64,000 nt of DNA from Fratercula arctica (lineage: Eukaryota; Chordata; Aves; Charadriiformes; Alcidae). The position numbers and the translations under genes are program-made. Positions 13,058 to 26,648 of the stretch are shown in pieces (positions within the stretch are counted from its first letter, which is position 1; the number at the start of each line of letters is the position of its first letter). The stretch covers positions 33,380,727-33,444,726 of the forward strand of contig CANTUZ010000001.1 of assembly GCA_947846985.1 (NCBI GenBank), given 5' to 3'. The notes under the pieces were generated by a model. The model made no database searches and was not told the origin of the DNA. It worked only from the letters and a program-made list of their open reading frames with translations.

Positions 13058-16000
13058 GTGATGTCTTTGAACATACACTTACACAGCTCTTGTGCCTTAC
13101 ACCGGATCTGATCCTTGCTTGTGCAACCACTGCCGCTAACTGTGCACAGTGTAAAGATGAGGAAGGGAAAAACGAGATCACTGACTCCAGCGGTACTTTT
13201 GAATACTTTGTTACCCTCTCTCTGTGCCACATACCAGAAATGTTTTAGGAATGCTTTTCCCTCCCCATACATAACGGTAAGGTATTCCTTACACATCTGC
13301 TGGCTCGGTATCCAGACTCATCCATTTCTCTGCCACATTAAAATCTAACATCACTTGGATCTTGAACACACAAATCCAGACGCTGTATCCAATCATCTTC
13401 GATGCTGCTGCCGAAGCTGTCAGCAAGATGGTAATTTACTTGATTTTAAGTGTGCAAAATGTTAGAAGCTGTTTGTGCCCGCATTGGTGTCAAAGCAGAT
13501 GGGGCCTCTCGCTTCCTATGAACTGTGCTTGGACCGCCTCATCACATGCACATCAGCCACTCCGGTGCACATTGCTAGGGTTTGCTAGTGCCAGTTACCC
13601 AAAGCTAGTTTCACAAAATTCTTCGTGCCTCACCACAATCAAGCACATCACAGATGCACACCATGTGTAGCAGAACTGCCACCTACATGGAGAACTCCCA
13701 TCACATACGATGGGTCAAACTGGGCTTCCCAGTAGGTCAATGCAAAGCAGAGAGATGCCAGGTGTTGTGCAGATAACTAACGCTGAGAGGCAGGTCCTTC
13801 CTCGAGTGGTGGAAGCTGAGTTTCCTCTTCTTGTTTCAAGGGTCATTACTCTGTTTTAAGCAAAGAGTCTTCAGAGCAGAGAAAAAAGCCCAAAACTTCC
13901 CATTTCTTTCCTTGACGTGGTACATATTGTATGGCATGTTTCAAAGACACCCAAAAGCTGGACTTGGGTCCCCTTGAGATAAACAAAAAAAGATCAAGGA
14001 GATGCTTCCCATTCTGCTTCGAAAGGCATCCACACTTGCCAAAATGTTTTTGTTCAGCACCCTCAGAATATATTCAGCAGTGAAGACCCTTGGTATCACA
14101 AAACACCTAATCTGTACTCAGAGTTCGGCCAGGAACTTACAAGGCTTATAGTTGGACTTTTTAGAGGATTTTCCAGAGGATTTTCCCTTCCTTCACAGGG
14201 GACAGAGCAGAGAGGAGGTCTCAAATCACTTGCAGAGGGGGCAGCCTGACAGCAGATGCAAGGTCATTCATAGGGGAAAGAGGGAAAAGTTAGAGGCCAC
14301 CCATTGCACTTTTCACTGACAAGCTGGCGCTGGCCTATGAAGCTCTGCCAGGTGTAGGTGATTCTGGTTGCACCTGGATTGCAGTGTCTCCAGCAGCAGA
14401 GACCTTCAGTGCTGGAAACCGCCCGTGTGCAGCCTCCTTGTGCCTGTTGCGGAGAAGGGAGGTAACAGAGTGGAGGTTTCTAGGATCAGAGCTTGGCTTG
14501 TCTCGATACCATTCAACGTGTCCATATTGTAGGTACAGACCTTCACCCACATTTAAACTAGCAGTAGCCTTGTGGGATTTTCAATGTATTGCATTGGAAT
14601 TTTCAATGTATTTGCGCTACAATGTCCTTCCTACCCATCCATCTTATCTAGGAGGGAAGAGCTCTCCTTTTGAGTGTGATATAACCTGATCTTTCCCAAC
14701 TCCTACTGATTACATTTTTGTCTTCCTTCAAACATTCTCACATTTGCTGATGCCTGTGCTCTTACAACGGGCTCTGTTGTTAGGTTGGTGATCTGAGAAT
14801 ACGAAAATACGTACTGGCCAAGGGTAAGTTGCAATATTTTGCCACCAAGAGTTTTATGATACTTATTTCCAGAGAGTAACTAGGTCTCCCACACCCTTTA
14901 TAAATACCTATTCTTTATATGCCTAACGCTGTCTTAACACATACTCACAACTCCACTGTCTTTGCAAGATAGTGTATCTAGAAACCATGACACACAAGGT
15001 AATTAGAAGTTTACAACACTAATTTCAGCCTGTTTCTAATCCGAGACTGTCTATAGTACTTCAGTCTCTGAACATAAAAGATCCTTCTTTACCTTTGTCT
15101 TTAGCTTGCCAAGTACAGTAAGTGTTTGAATTCAGAAAGTCACCTCCTTTTCCCCTCATGCTCTGCTTCTCTGGATTCCTAAATCTTGCAAATGAAAAGC
15201 TACAGTTTTCTTCTTCGTCTGAACAGTTCTGTAGGAAAGGATAAGGAGGTTAAAATTCACAAGATAACCATTTCATACCTGAAGCCTTGAAAAAAACCAC
15301 AGCATAGGGCTCAGGGGCCAGGGGAAAGAAGGCTCTGGAGAATGATATTTCCTAAAGATTCATCTTAGCAGTTGCAATTAACTTCCTCAACACCCTTTTG
15401 GATAAAAGTTATCAGATAAGAGATCAAGAGAGAGAACATGATTTAGCTCCAGCAAGTCTCGATTTACAATCTGTCTTCCCTGATCTGAGTTCATTTTGTG
15501 CAGCTCCTGTGTCATGTTCCTCTCTTGCAGAGATGGAAGAAAGAGTTTAAGTCAAAATAGATAAGTGTAGATCCTCTGGAGGCCAAAATGAAATGTCTCT
15601 TAATAGCATCTTTATGGCACTCCCAGGATATCACCGTATCCTACAGGGCTATTATGAGGGGAATTTCATCTGCTTTACTCGAAAAAGCTTTGGTGACATT
15701 CCGGAAAAAATGCATAATGCAGCAATTTAAAATAGCTAAAATATTTGGTTCAAGTTTCCTGGATTTCGGCCCTGCCTGAGAAAAGAGTGTGTAGGGAGGG
15801 AGGCGCAGAAGGGAAAGGAGAGAATTAGAAATAACCCTCTCTCCCTTTCTCCCTTTGCTCTCTTTTCCCACCACGCTCCGACGTTCAAAATCAACCTGAG
15901 GATCGAGGGGGAGGATGCTGCTGTTGAGGAGCGCTCTCTGCCAGGCTTCTCTGTGGAGAGGTCTGATTTACATGAGCACAAACAGGAGACCTCTGCCTGA

Positions 16001-17452
16001 TCACGCTTCCAGGCCTGGATTATTAATGGTTGTATCTCCAGCCCTTTAATTGCTTCCTCTTCTGGTGATGTCTTTTTTTGTCTTCCTTCAGCTAATACAC
16101 GCTCGGTAAGTATTAATGAATGAAAACGCACAATCAAGGCACGCATGCCTTGCGACTGCTGTTTATAGTCAAGGATTTAAAACTAGTAACAAGGGAGGTT
16201 AATGTTATTCTTAGGAGATAACGCTCGTTGCCATGGTGAAGACGTCTTCTGTCACTCACTGTTGGGAAGATGGCGCCTGTGCTACGAATGCTTGACGGTA
16301 TTTTTGCTTTCGAGATTAGCAATAGTAATTATTCCAACGCAGATACTAACCCGCCTGTTTCTGTGCAGATTCTCATATAGATGCTTTGTATCTAAGCGGG
16401 CTCCTCTCTGCCTTCTCGGTGGGCTCAAGGTGCCGGTATCGATAGGGTTTTTCAATGCCTGAAGAAACAATGGAAAACAGCAATAGCTTGTGTCTGAAAG
16501 CAGCAATAGTCTTGTAAAAAAATAAAGTGTCAGGCAATTTGATGTATGTTACCGTTTGCATCATACTGTGGAGGTCCTTCAGCTTTTTTAAATATATAAA
16601 CCTTCAGTAGGCCTGATCTGATGCTCACAACCTCATGATCTGCACTTCCTACTAAAATTTATTCAGGCAATAATCTACAAGAAATTGGTTGTTTTCAGCA
16701 GTTTATGACTTGTTATTTAACATTTAACAGAATGGCAGTTTATTTTGGTAACAACCAAAACTGAGAGGTTTATTGCCATTGTAAACCATAATCAACCATT
16801 TGTATCATTACTAGTTTTTCAAGATATAAAAATGGCCAGCTGCATTGGAAAATTGTTTAGCAGCTATAAACATTTGCATTGAAGATTAGGTATGGAGTTA
16901 TTTCACCTTAAAGGTCAAAAGTGGTTAGAGAAACCACTCACTTCAGTGTAAATTATTCAGCAGATTGGTAAAACCCAATCCCGGAAAGACAATACCGAAA
17001 CAATTCCCAGTAATTTTTCCAATTGTGGTCCTGAAAAAGGAATCTGTAGGAGGAGGACAATACAGAAGATTGCACTTTCTTTATCACAGCATCGGGCCAG
17101 AAACTAAGGCTCGTTGCCTTTATAGATGTTGCAACTGTTTTGCTGAATAATTTATTGTACTGTACTCACAAATAGCTTAGTCATCAAGGTTTCCCATTTC
17201 TCTCCGAGCATCAGGCAACTGGCCACAGATTCCATAATTTACATGTTTAGAAAAATTCAAAATGCTTCCATTTTGATTGGAACAAGTTTCAAATGAGAGC
17301 ACATTTTTTTATAACAGTACATCAGTTCTTCATCTTAATCCATTATAGTGGGCCAAATCTAAGTGAGAAATTCACAGTGAATAATTCAAGTGTACAAATT
17401 AGTTTCTATTTTTGCTCTCAAAAATACATCTACAAGCTGACTGCAATTTCGT

Positions 17453-17488
17453 TTCTTCTACTTATTTCGCTTCTTCTACTTATTTCGC
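17453..17488 (+). repeat. 18-bp exact tandem duplication
   Basis: Two identical copies of TTCTTCTACTTATTTCGC, directly adjacent. Confidence 0.92.
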
Positions 17489-18322
17489 TAATATTTATTT
17501 TTACTCCGTAGTTGCACATGTAGTAACTGCAGAATATTTAAGATGAGTCTAATCACAATAGCTCTGCTATTGCCACTGTCTCAGTGGATACATACATTTG
17601 CACGGTTCATGCAAATGTTCACTTACGGATAAAAAAAAAAAAAAAAAGAATGTTTCCTCTTAACACTTGTGCCTAGCTGCAAAGTTCATTTTTCCAAACT
17701 GTTTGTGCTAGTAAAACTTTCACTGAGAAAAGCCACTGCAGAGAGAAGAAAAATGGATTAAAAACACCCATTTAAACCTTTGTAAGAGGAGGTGTGTTTG
17801 GTTTTTTTTAATTTATGTTTAGTAGCATTCATTCACCTCTTCAATGCCGATTGGAGTCTCCGGCAGAAAGCTTTAACTCATTTCTTCCTCCAGTCTTCAA
17901 ACATTATGAAGCAAATTAATCCCTCCTATAACTCCAGTGAATTTGAGGACATTATAGCAGAGATGACTTTGGCACTATATTTCTCATTTAAAGTGCCTAC
18001 CTGCTCGTGCACGCTTTTTATACAGTCAAGAGTGATGGTTGCTGGCTTTCATTATTCACGTTCAAATGATGTAAAATACGGGAGACACTGCAGCTTTAAT
18101 TCTCAGGTAGTTTTTGTAGGGTTTGCCTTCTGTGACTTGGAGTGGGTTGTCAGGATTTCCAGATATATGCAACTGTTGCCACACTGTTTAACTGGAAACA
18201 GAAGTTTTCTGAACCGCCACAGAGGTGCCCAGCAGGCTGAGGAAGAAAAGGAAACTGAAGAGACGTCCTCCTTGGAAGCACGGTCCACCGTGTGAATGCC
18301 TTTTGAAGCGAGAAGAGAATTT

Positions 18323-18328
<6 letters not shown>

Positions 18329-18357
<29 letters not shown>
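18329..18357 (+). repeat. A29 homopolymer
   Basis: An uninterrupted run of 29 A, shortly after an open frame (see findings). Length in the assembly may be unreliable. Confidence 0.95.
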
Positions 18358-18359
<2 letters not shown>

Positions 18360-21300
18360 AAAAAAAATCAAAAGAACCACAAACTCTTATTTTTGCCTCC
18401 CTCACAAGCCTAGAAATAATACATGACAGGAAAGAAATTGAAACAAAGTCCTCAGGAAAAAAAAAAAAAACAACCCAACCCCAAATCCACCACCGAGTCA
18501 TATTCAGCCTGTCTTTCGTGCTGTTAAAAATTCTCTTCAGCCCTGGGCATCGGTCGCAGAACTGCGGCAAGGAGGATCAGGCAACCCTGCCTGCCAGTCA
18601 GAGGCACCAGCAATTTGCTGGTTGCAGAAAAAAAAACCCTAAAAATAAAAGGGGAGCATTTCATAACTCAACAAAAGCAAGGCAGCCTTCTTTCCACTCG
18701 GCTGCGTCAGTAGAGCTACAGGCTACCAGGGAGCAGAGCTGAAGAGCGTTTAGGCCCGTTCAATGCTTTTTCACAAGCGCAAGCGGGGATAGACAAAAGC
18801 AGGCACAGGGGTTGATGGGAAAAAGCTGCATTCTTCAGTTCACCTTTACGGACTGAAGCAAAAGTAGATCCTTGCATTCAGAACCATCACCAGCCTCCGC
18901 TGGATTGACACGGCGGAGGAAAATGCGAACCAGAGGGTGGCTTTTCCAGGCGTGGATGAGTTATTTAATCAAAATGGTGCCTTTGTCATTTGTGAAGTCA
19001 TTTTCTCCTCCATATTTTAATGAAGCGCTGAGTCATTCAAAAATTTGAAAGCATTTATGTTCACACTTTTTTTGCTGAATTTTGGGGAATATTGTAAATT
19101 AATGGTGTTGCCTTCTCCCATTTTTTCTTCTTTGGTCCAGAATCACACGGGCTAGCCATTGGCATCATTAGTAGCTCCTGAGTCGTTGTGTTTTCAACTT
19201 TTAAATTGGGTTTTAAAAGACTACACTTGCATATTTATTAAGGGCTATTGGTAACATCGACTTGTATCAGAAGGTTCATTTTCAGGGCTGTAAAGTCATT
19301 TGGTTACAAGTTCAGCATCCTCACCCGGGGACATCCCAAAGCCACGAGCTCACCAGGCAGCAAGGACACCTCAGCACTCTGCTTTTTCTGTTTCTTGTCA
19401 TCCATGGACCAGCTTTTGAAATAAGACTTTCGCAATATATAACCAAATTATGTGCCCTCCCCACCTCCACTCTCAATCCAACAAAACCCGTGTGGTTTTT
19501 TCAGCTAAGCTTCAAGTCAACCTGAATAAACAGGTCAGCTTTCCCAAGCACTAGCTGCTCAGTAGCTAATGCTGAAGTAGCATAAGCTAATTTATATTCT
19601 GTAGGGTCACTTAAACTCTCGAGTGTTAAGCTAAAGTGTCAGCCAGGTCCCAGTGGGGCAAGTTTCTGCAGCTCTCAGAGCACTTTTTCTTAGGAGGAGA
19701 GTTTCGTCCCTCATTAGAATTCGTTTCGTATTATGGGTTCCTTCCTTCTTTCCTCCGAGAAGTGGAAGGACTAATTAGGAATAGTTATCACTGCTGACAT
19801 TCAAAGCATTATGAGAATTGCAGCCCACTGAAACAAAAAGGGAATTCATATCTGTTGTAGGAGATCCTGACAATTCAGGCGTTGTTAGATGCCAGTAGGG
19901 TCACCTTTAAAGCTTTCCTCAGCTTCAGCTCCATCAGCCTGGCTTTCATTACAAACCACTGAGACTGGAGTACAATTGAAGCTGCCTGGACCTCTGGGTT
20001 GTTGTTTGGAGTTTTGGGGTTTTTTTTGGGGGGGTAGGCGGGGGGAAGATGAGTAGAAAAAGCCCAGGCAAGCTCCTGTGTTTCAGAGTCTAACCCCTCA
20101 TGTTGTTCTCACTTCTGCTGACGCATTAACTTCTGCAGAGGTTCTTCATTTGCTTGGCTTACATGGCTTTTGTAAGGTGCTATCTCTAGTTTTTTCCCTT
20201 CAAAATTTCAGCTGAGCATAAATAGGCAAACATCCATTGCTCTGGTGGGAGACTCGAGGCAGGGGAGAGATTATACACCAGCCAAACCTGAAGCAGAGGG
20301 AGGATGCCAGTTTGTGACTGCCATCAGCAGACCTAAGATGTGCCACTGCCAAAGGCAGCTCCTCTCCAGCACCCGTGGGTGCCCCTGTGCATTCACATCA
20401 GTGCAAGCCAGAGACCACGTAGTTCCGCAGTTCATTGAAATCACAGCCTCATCACAAGCGCTAATGCAAGGGAGAACCACACACAAGCCAAGGGGGCCTC
20501 CAGTAGCTACGTGCGATTAGGTTGGAATCAGCAGGTCATGCTGCTGCAACCTGTGTCCACAGGAAATCTGATAGAGACTCTGACATTTTCATTCTGCCTT
20601 CAGGCTCTAAGAGAGCCAAGAGTTCAGCTTCACGACTTTTAAGCCACATCCCTTTGAGGGAAGTGGGTGTTGCTGCAGGGAAGAAGAAAACCCTTTCCTA
20701 TTTAATTCTCAGCAGCTGGTAATCTAATCAATTTGCTAACCAGCTTTACGTATGCAACTTCAGTGCTTAGCAGTAAATAGATTCACAAGCGCGAGGAAAG
20801 GAAAAAAAAAAAACCAAAAAAACCCCAGAAAACCAAACCTAAAATAAATCACATTTAGAGATTCCAGGCAGATTCCAGTATCAAAATGGAAACAGGGATA
20901 AAGTGTCCAGAAGCTAAGGAGAAAAAAAGAATCCCTCTGAGTGTTGCTGAAAAAGATTGCTAAAGTCTACAGAAGTCTTCATTATAGTGTAATCCTTCCT
21001 TCCTCCCCCCCAAACATTTTGTTATCTTCTCTCTTCATGATTGCCTTTATATTGTCATTGACATTGTGCTGCAGTAAGCCAGCCTCTAATATTAGATGCA
21101 ATTATGATACGTGACATTGAAATCCTGCTTAAAGTAAGATTCCACTTGAAGGAGTCACCTTAGATCTATGCCTTTGTAAGGCTGTTTATTGCTTTTGCGA
21201 TTGCGCTATCAAGTAGTCTTTGCATACAAGTACCAAGGTGCTAACAGCCAGATCCAAAATAGATAAAAGGAGCCAAACATTTGAGTAACTTGAATTCCGA

Positions 21301-23144
21301 TGTCTGCAGTCAGATTTGTACTCTAGAAACCCCTCCGCAGCTGCTTCTTCACCTCAGTTCTGAAGCTGTATTTTTGCTTGATTTAACCTCTGGTTCCCCA
21401 AAACTATGTTTTGTTTGTGCACGTTGGTGGAATTAAGTCAATTAGTACTAACTGCCCCTATGCCCAACAGACATCAAGAAACTAGGAAATTAGATGAGTT
21501 GTGGATGCTGTTGAAGCCAAAGTGATTCTGGAGGCACCACTGGACATGCCGACACCCACACTGCTAAGTCCAGTGGAAATTAAGAGTTTAAGACACTTTG
21601 TGGATTTATCTCAGTGTTCTCAATTAACAATTTTTTTCCCAGCCTTACAAAACTGGACCACAGCCTGATCTTTTCATATGAAACATCACCCTCAAAAAGG
21701 TTCTGAGGTCAGACAGTGCCATGGGTGACACCAACTTGTGTCTTCTGTCTTACACGAATGCCTGTAACTCTACCTCATCAGTGGCAACACACAGTGTAAC
21801 TCACTGGCAATGAACTCCATTAGGACTAGGATCCAGCCAGCTACTTCACGGTTAAAATCACGACAGCAATACAGCTAACAGCAGAAAACAAATTTAGAAG
21901 GAGAAGAAAAAAAAAAACCACAACAAAAACAAGATGTGACAAGTGCTTATTTACGTAGTCATTTTTCAGGAGCTGAGCTGCACTTTAATACATAAATGCA
22001 TTGTACCTTTAGTGAAACCTTCCTCCTGAATAGCTAATAAGTTATATTTAAGTGCTTTCACCAATGAACTGACTTACTTTAGTTACTGTGAAATCATTTT
22101 TATTATCCTTCTGTCCAAAAAAGTTGGAGGTAGCTAAAATCATTTTGGTACACCTCCTGCAAGCTTATGAATTATTGAAGACTGGAGGGAGAGCGGCTGC
22201 ACCAAGAAAAAGACGGATAGCGAGGGCATTTTCGCTGTTTCTGAGAAAGACGGCTTGACGGGAAGGCAGGAGCCCCACAAACATCTGCAGGATTGTAATT
22301 CTTAATGAGGGAGGTGGTGGAAAAGACCAAAGCTGACTCACCAAAGACTGAAATATTTAATTGTGTGATATCAGCATATGGAGACGCTAACCGAGCATGT
22401 AAGAAAGTTGCAGATGTTGCTCTGTGGCACAGCACCTGGTTTCCAGCTTGCTCTCTCCCAGGTATTTAAGGCCCCTGAAGAAATGGTATCTACACGCTGT
22501 TGAGCGCAATGTTGGCTGGTGGTTAAATAATACGTTAAGATCAGGAGAAACATAACAAACAGGAGCTTGCAAAGGATTTTTTTTTTTTTTTTTTTTTTTC
22601 TTCTCAAAGGGGAATCCCACTGCGTCTTTCCCAGCTGCGAGTAAAGGAAATCTAACTGGGAATCTTGTAGCCCTCTGCTTAATTTGGGAAACCTGAACTG
22701 CTGTCAGTAACCTTGGCACTCAGATCTTTAAGCCTCTCTCAGCTGATCAATTTGTCCCCTACAGCAGTTCCTACCGCAGTAATTCCCACTGACGCCAGCG
22801 AGGGAAGCACTAAACAATTACGGGCTGGCCGGCTGCTGAACCTGCTAACTAGGTGCTCATGATCTAAGGAGATATTTCTGTCTGTTTAGGCCACTGGCAG
22901 TTTTACAAGAGAGAATGTCTCTGCTGTCTTGGCCCAGTGGAGACCAGGCAGCTTCCCACCACCTGGTATTAAGAACAAAGGACTGACCCGACCAGTGACA
23001 CCAAGGCTGGATTCAGAGCTCCCTGGAGTGTTGGCTCCAGGACACCACCATGGAGTGGTATTAAAATACCACTATATATATACAGTATACAAAACATCAA
23101 TATTTTGTTTTGTGCAGGTCTCCAAACATACAAGACTATTTTCA

Positions 23145-23590
23145 TTGAATCACAGAATGCTTTGGGTTGGAAGGAACCTTAAAGACCATCCAGTTCCAAT
23201 CCCCCTGCCCTGGGCAGGAAGACCTCCCACTAGACCAGGCTGCTCAAAACCCCATCCAGCCTGGCCTTGAACACTTCCAGGGATGGGGCATCCACAGCTT
23301 CCCTGGGCAACCTGTTCCAGTGTCTCACCACCCTCCCAGTAAAGAATTTCTTCCTAATATCTAATCTAAATCTCCCCTCTTTCAGTTTGAGTCTGTTACC
23401 CTGTGTCCTATCATTACACTCCCTGATAAAGAGTCCCTCCCCATCTCTCCTGTAGGGCGCCTTTAGGTACTGGAAGGTCGCTATAAGGTCTCCCCGGAGC
23501 CTTCTCTTCTCCAGGCTGAACACCACCAACTCTCTCAGACTGTCCTCATAGCATAGGTGCTCCAGCCCTCTCATCATCTTCATGGCCCTA
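23145..23590 (-). mobile_element. CR1 LINE 3' fragment, minus strand
   Basis: Tail and 3' UTR at the left edge (GAATCACAGAATGCTTTGGG), then minus-strand ORF2 C-terminus. The frame 23625-23230 encodes RAMKMMRGLEHLCYEDSLREL, then [18 protein letters not shown] and [21 protein letters not shown]. The frame is open to the CR1 stop region but only the C-terminal domain remains. Confidence 0.93.
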
Positions 23591-23747
23591 ATTTTAACTA
23601 TGCTTTTAAGTTCAGCTAAGGCCACAAATGTTGTGCTTTGGACTTCATAAAAGCAAGAAAAGAAAAAACACCTATAGAAACTATTAGAGGATTCTTCCCT
23701 GATATGACTATTCTGCTGTTAGACCTCTGCCATCTGACTTTCCCACT

Positions 23748-24045
23748 GGATCTCATAGGACAGGACAACTCATCTTGGAAGGACCTCAAGAGGTCTCTAG
23801 TCCTACCTGCTGCTCAAAGCAGGACCACCTATGGGGTCAGAGCAGGTTGCTCAGGCCGTTATTCAGTGGGTGTTGAAAGACTCCCAAGGATGGAGAATGC
23901 ACATCCTCTCCCGGCAGCCTGTGTCACTGCTGGACTGTCTTTGGGATGAAGAAGGATTATCTCCAGCCTCCACCTCCCTTTTCAATTTGTGCCCACTTTC
24001 TCTCAACCTACCGCCATACATGACTGCGAGAGCCCATGTTCTATT
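23748..24045 (-). mobile_element. CR1 LINE fragment of a second subfamily, minus strand
   Basis: Shares about 280 bp with the plus-strand copy at 35485-35765, including the minus-strand peptide [17 protein letters not shown] and a stretch encoding [18 protein letters not shown]. The layout (HKLKREV, then an alternating basic/hydrophobic stretch, then a 3' UTR with CTAGAGACCTCTTGAGGTC-like sequence) is that of a CR1 3' end, but the sequence differs from the other copies here. It lacks a clear octamer tail. Confidence 0.75.
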
Positions 24046-24932
24046 CACTGCAGAGTTTAGGATCTCTACCGTTCTTTGCAACGCAATCTGTTCAATCACC
24101 TGCCGCATGTAAGGAACATCCAAATTGCCCACATCCATTCCAACAGTCAGGAAAAATCAGTAAATCCAGAACTAGGTTCCATGTTCTATGCAATGTTTAA
24201 ATCACACAACGAGTTTGGAGAGGAATCATTTTGGAGAATAACTTTGCCACTATTTAAAACTAGAGGGTTTTTAGGCGTTAAAAAACCCAACTAATTAACC
24301 TCTCTTTGTACGTTAGCATATAAATAAGGAAACCGTAATAGCACAGTAGGGGTGTTTTAATGTCACACGAAGCTGTACAGCAATTATTCTGTGTACCATG
24401 ACCAACTCATGAAAAATCTTAAGAATATTAATCGGATGATGCTACCATTCTCAAAATGATATTTCTCATTCTAAATATAGTTTTGTGATTTCCTAATATT
24501 AAAGGAAGTAGGTGTATTGCTATCTAGGCTGATAATTCAAGTTATTCATGAGAGGAGTTTCTCACCCCATGGTTCATGGATCACCAACAGTCAGAAAGAC
24601 ATGAAATAATGATCTAAAATTCCCTCCCACCTACTCAAATGCCCTGAACAAGTGAATAAACTTACAAAACAGGACAGAGCAAAATACAAAAGCGTATTTT
24701 AAATGTAGCTGACATTTCAATCGTTGGCAAATAGAAATTTTTATTTGGGCAACATCCCAAGAAGCTCTAGCATTTTTTTTTTTTTGTTTTCCAGAAAGTT
24801 TCATATTCTCCTCATTTAAAAAAAAAAAAAAAAAAAAAGTTGGGAACATGGATCTGTGAAAAAATAGCTTGTACAAATACAGGATGATGATGGCAGAAGT
24901 ACAGTGCCACTATTTCTTTAAGACTCATAACT

Positions 24933-25225
24933 ACCATAGAACCGTAGGGTTGGAAGGGACCTCTGGAGATCATCTAGTCCAACCCCCCTGCCAGAGCAGG
25001 GTCACCCAGAGCAGGTTGCACAGGAACGCGTCCAGGCAGGTTTTGAATGTCTCCAGAGATGGAGACTCCACCACCTCTCTGGGCAGCCTGTGCCAGTGCT
25101 CTGCCACCCTCAGGGTAAAGAAGTTCCTCCTCATGTTGAGATGGAACTTCCTATGCTCAAGTTTGTGCCCGTTACCCCTTGTCCTGTCACGGGGCACCAC
25201 TGAAAAGAGCCTGGCCCCCACGTTG
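24933..25225 (-). mobile_element. CR1 LINE 3' end, minus strand
   Basis: CR1 3' UTR at the left edge (complement of CTCCAGAGGTCCCTTCCAACC), then the minus-strand C-terminus of ORF2 ([20 protein letters not shown], then [16 protein letters not shown]). Same subfamily as the long element at 47985-49872. Confidence 0.92.
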
Positions 25226-26343
25226 CATGTATCCATACCAGAGCAAAATTGGGTATAAACTCAATAAAGAACATGAACTGGAAATGTTTGGGTGGCGTGT
25301 GTTGTTTTTTTTTGTTTTGTTTTGTTTTGTTTTAAACTGGCTTCCTATTTATGCAACAATAATTGAATTAAGACCCGTAATTTACTTTGGCATAATTTTT
25401 TCTGTCTTTAAAAGAATGAGAGGTATGTCAGAAATTGCATGCACCCATGACGAGGAGAGGTTTTCTCACTCTCAAATTGTAATAATCTGATTTGGAAAAT
25501 GAATATTACAGTCAAAAAAAAGTCAAGAAAAATGTTATTTTAAAAGTGCGCCCCAGTACAGATGCAAAATTCCTCATGGGATGGTGAAAAGCAGTGTGCA
25601 TGTGTGTAAACACCTGTGTGCTTATACACGTACACACATTCTGTTGCTTGAGAGCAATCGTTGAAATGACAAAGGTCAAAAGTCCCGAGATGGTGCTGGC
25701 ATCACGGATGGTGCCAATTCACAAATACGTCTTTGCCAAACATGCCAAAAGCTGCCTTTGATGACCCAAGGGAAAATGTTAATTTTACCACCATTCAACT
25801 AAAAAGTTCTGGAAGTTGTAATGGCAATTTAGTGCCAGTCTACAGTGCTGCTTGTCAAGGACAGAGAGACAGATGGACAGAAGGTCACAGAAGAGTGTGA
25901 ATTAAAGGACAAACCCTAAAGCCCAATATGTGGAAAGTGATGCTCCTAAAGAAGTTCTCAATACCTTTGACAGTAAACTTCTTTGAGTTGTTTTGACACC
26001 ATCTCATGTTTTAAACTGACCCAGAAGGGAGGACCAGAACTCAGGGCTCTGGCCCGTGGATCTTGCAGGCTTGACGAACCTTACATTCTGCAGCAAAGCA
26101 CAACCTCAGCAAGAAGTGGGGCAAGTGCCACCACCTCCTCAGCCCAGCTTCATTTGAGTACCAGGACAGATCCAAGAATCTTCACGGCTGATGAAGCACC
26201 CTACAACCACAGCTACTGGATCAGACTACTCAGGGAACTTAAGACACCACACACCTAATCTGTGGATTTAAGGATGAGAAAAGTGTTAAACTGAGCAAAG
26301 ACCTGGCAAGAAGGAAGCTGTTTTACACCCCTACAGAAGGAGA
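25226..26343. other. Non-coding DNA, nothing recognised
   Basis: Lies between two CR1 3' ends. A TTTTG run occurs at about 25308-25331. No exon or known repeat was seen. Confidence 0.45.
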
Positions 26344-26648
26344 AATCATTGAATCATTGAATGGTTCGGGATGGAAGGGACCTTAATGATCATCTAGTTC
26401 CAACCCCCCTGCCATGGGCAGGGACACCTCCCACTAGGTCAGGTTGCTCAAAGCCCCATCCAGCCTGGCCTTGAACACTTCCAGGGATGGGGCATCCACA
26501 ACTTCTCTGGGCAACCTGTTCCAGTGCCTCACCACCCTCCCAGTAAAGAATTTCCTCCTAATATCTAATCTAAATCTCCCCTCTTTCAGTTTAAAGCCAT
26601 TACCCCTCATCCTATCACTACACTCCCCCATAGAGTCTCTCCCCATCT
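26344..26648 (-). mobile_element. CR1 LINE 3' end, minus strand
   Basis: Left edge with the repeated tail GAATCATTGAAT, then a 3' UTR typical of CR1 (GGTTCGGGATGGAAGGGACC), then minus-strand ORF2 C-terminus ([19 protein letters not shown], then [19 protein letters not shown]). 5'-truncated. Confidence 0.92.

Larger units (their letters stand above)
13058..23144. other. Non-coding DNA; possible regulatory stretches, no gene
   Basis: No CR1 copy and no recognisable exon in 10 kb, the longest CR1-free stretch before the DNAJC15 body. It contains an octamer-motif inverted repeat (17595-17617), an exact ATTTGCAT (16872-16879), A29 (18329-18357) and a long T run near 22577-22600. The low repeat content would be expected of conserved regulatory DNA, but that is inference only. 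Confidence 0.45.
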
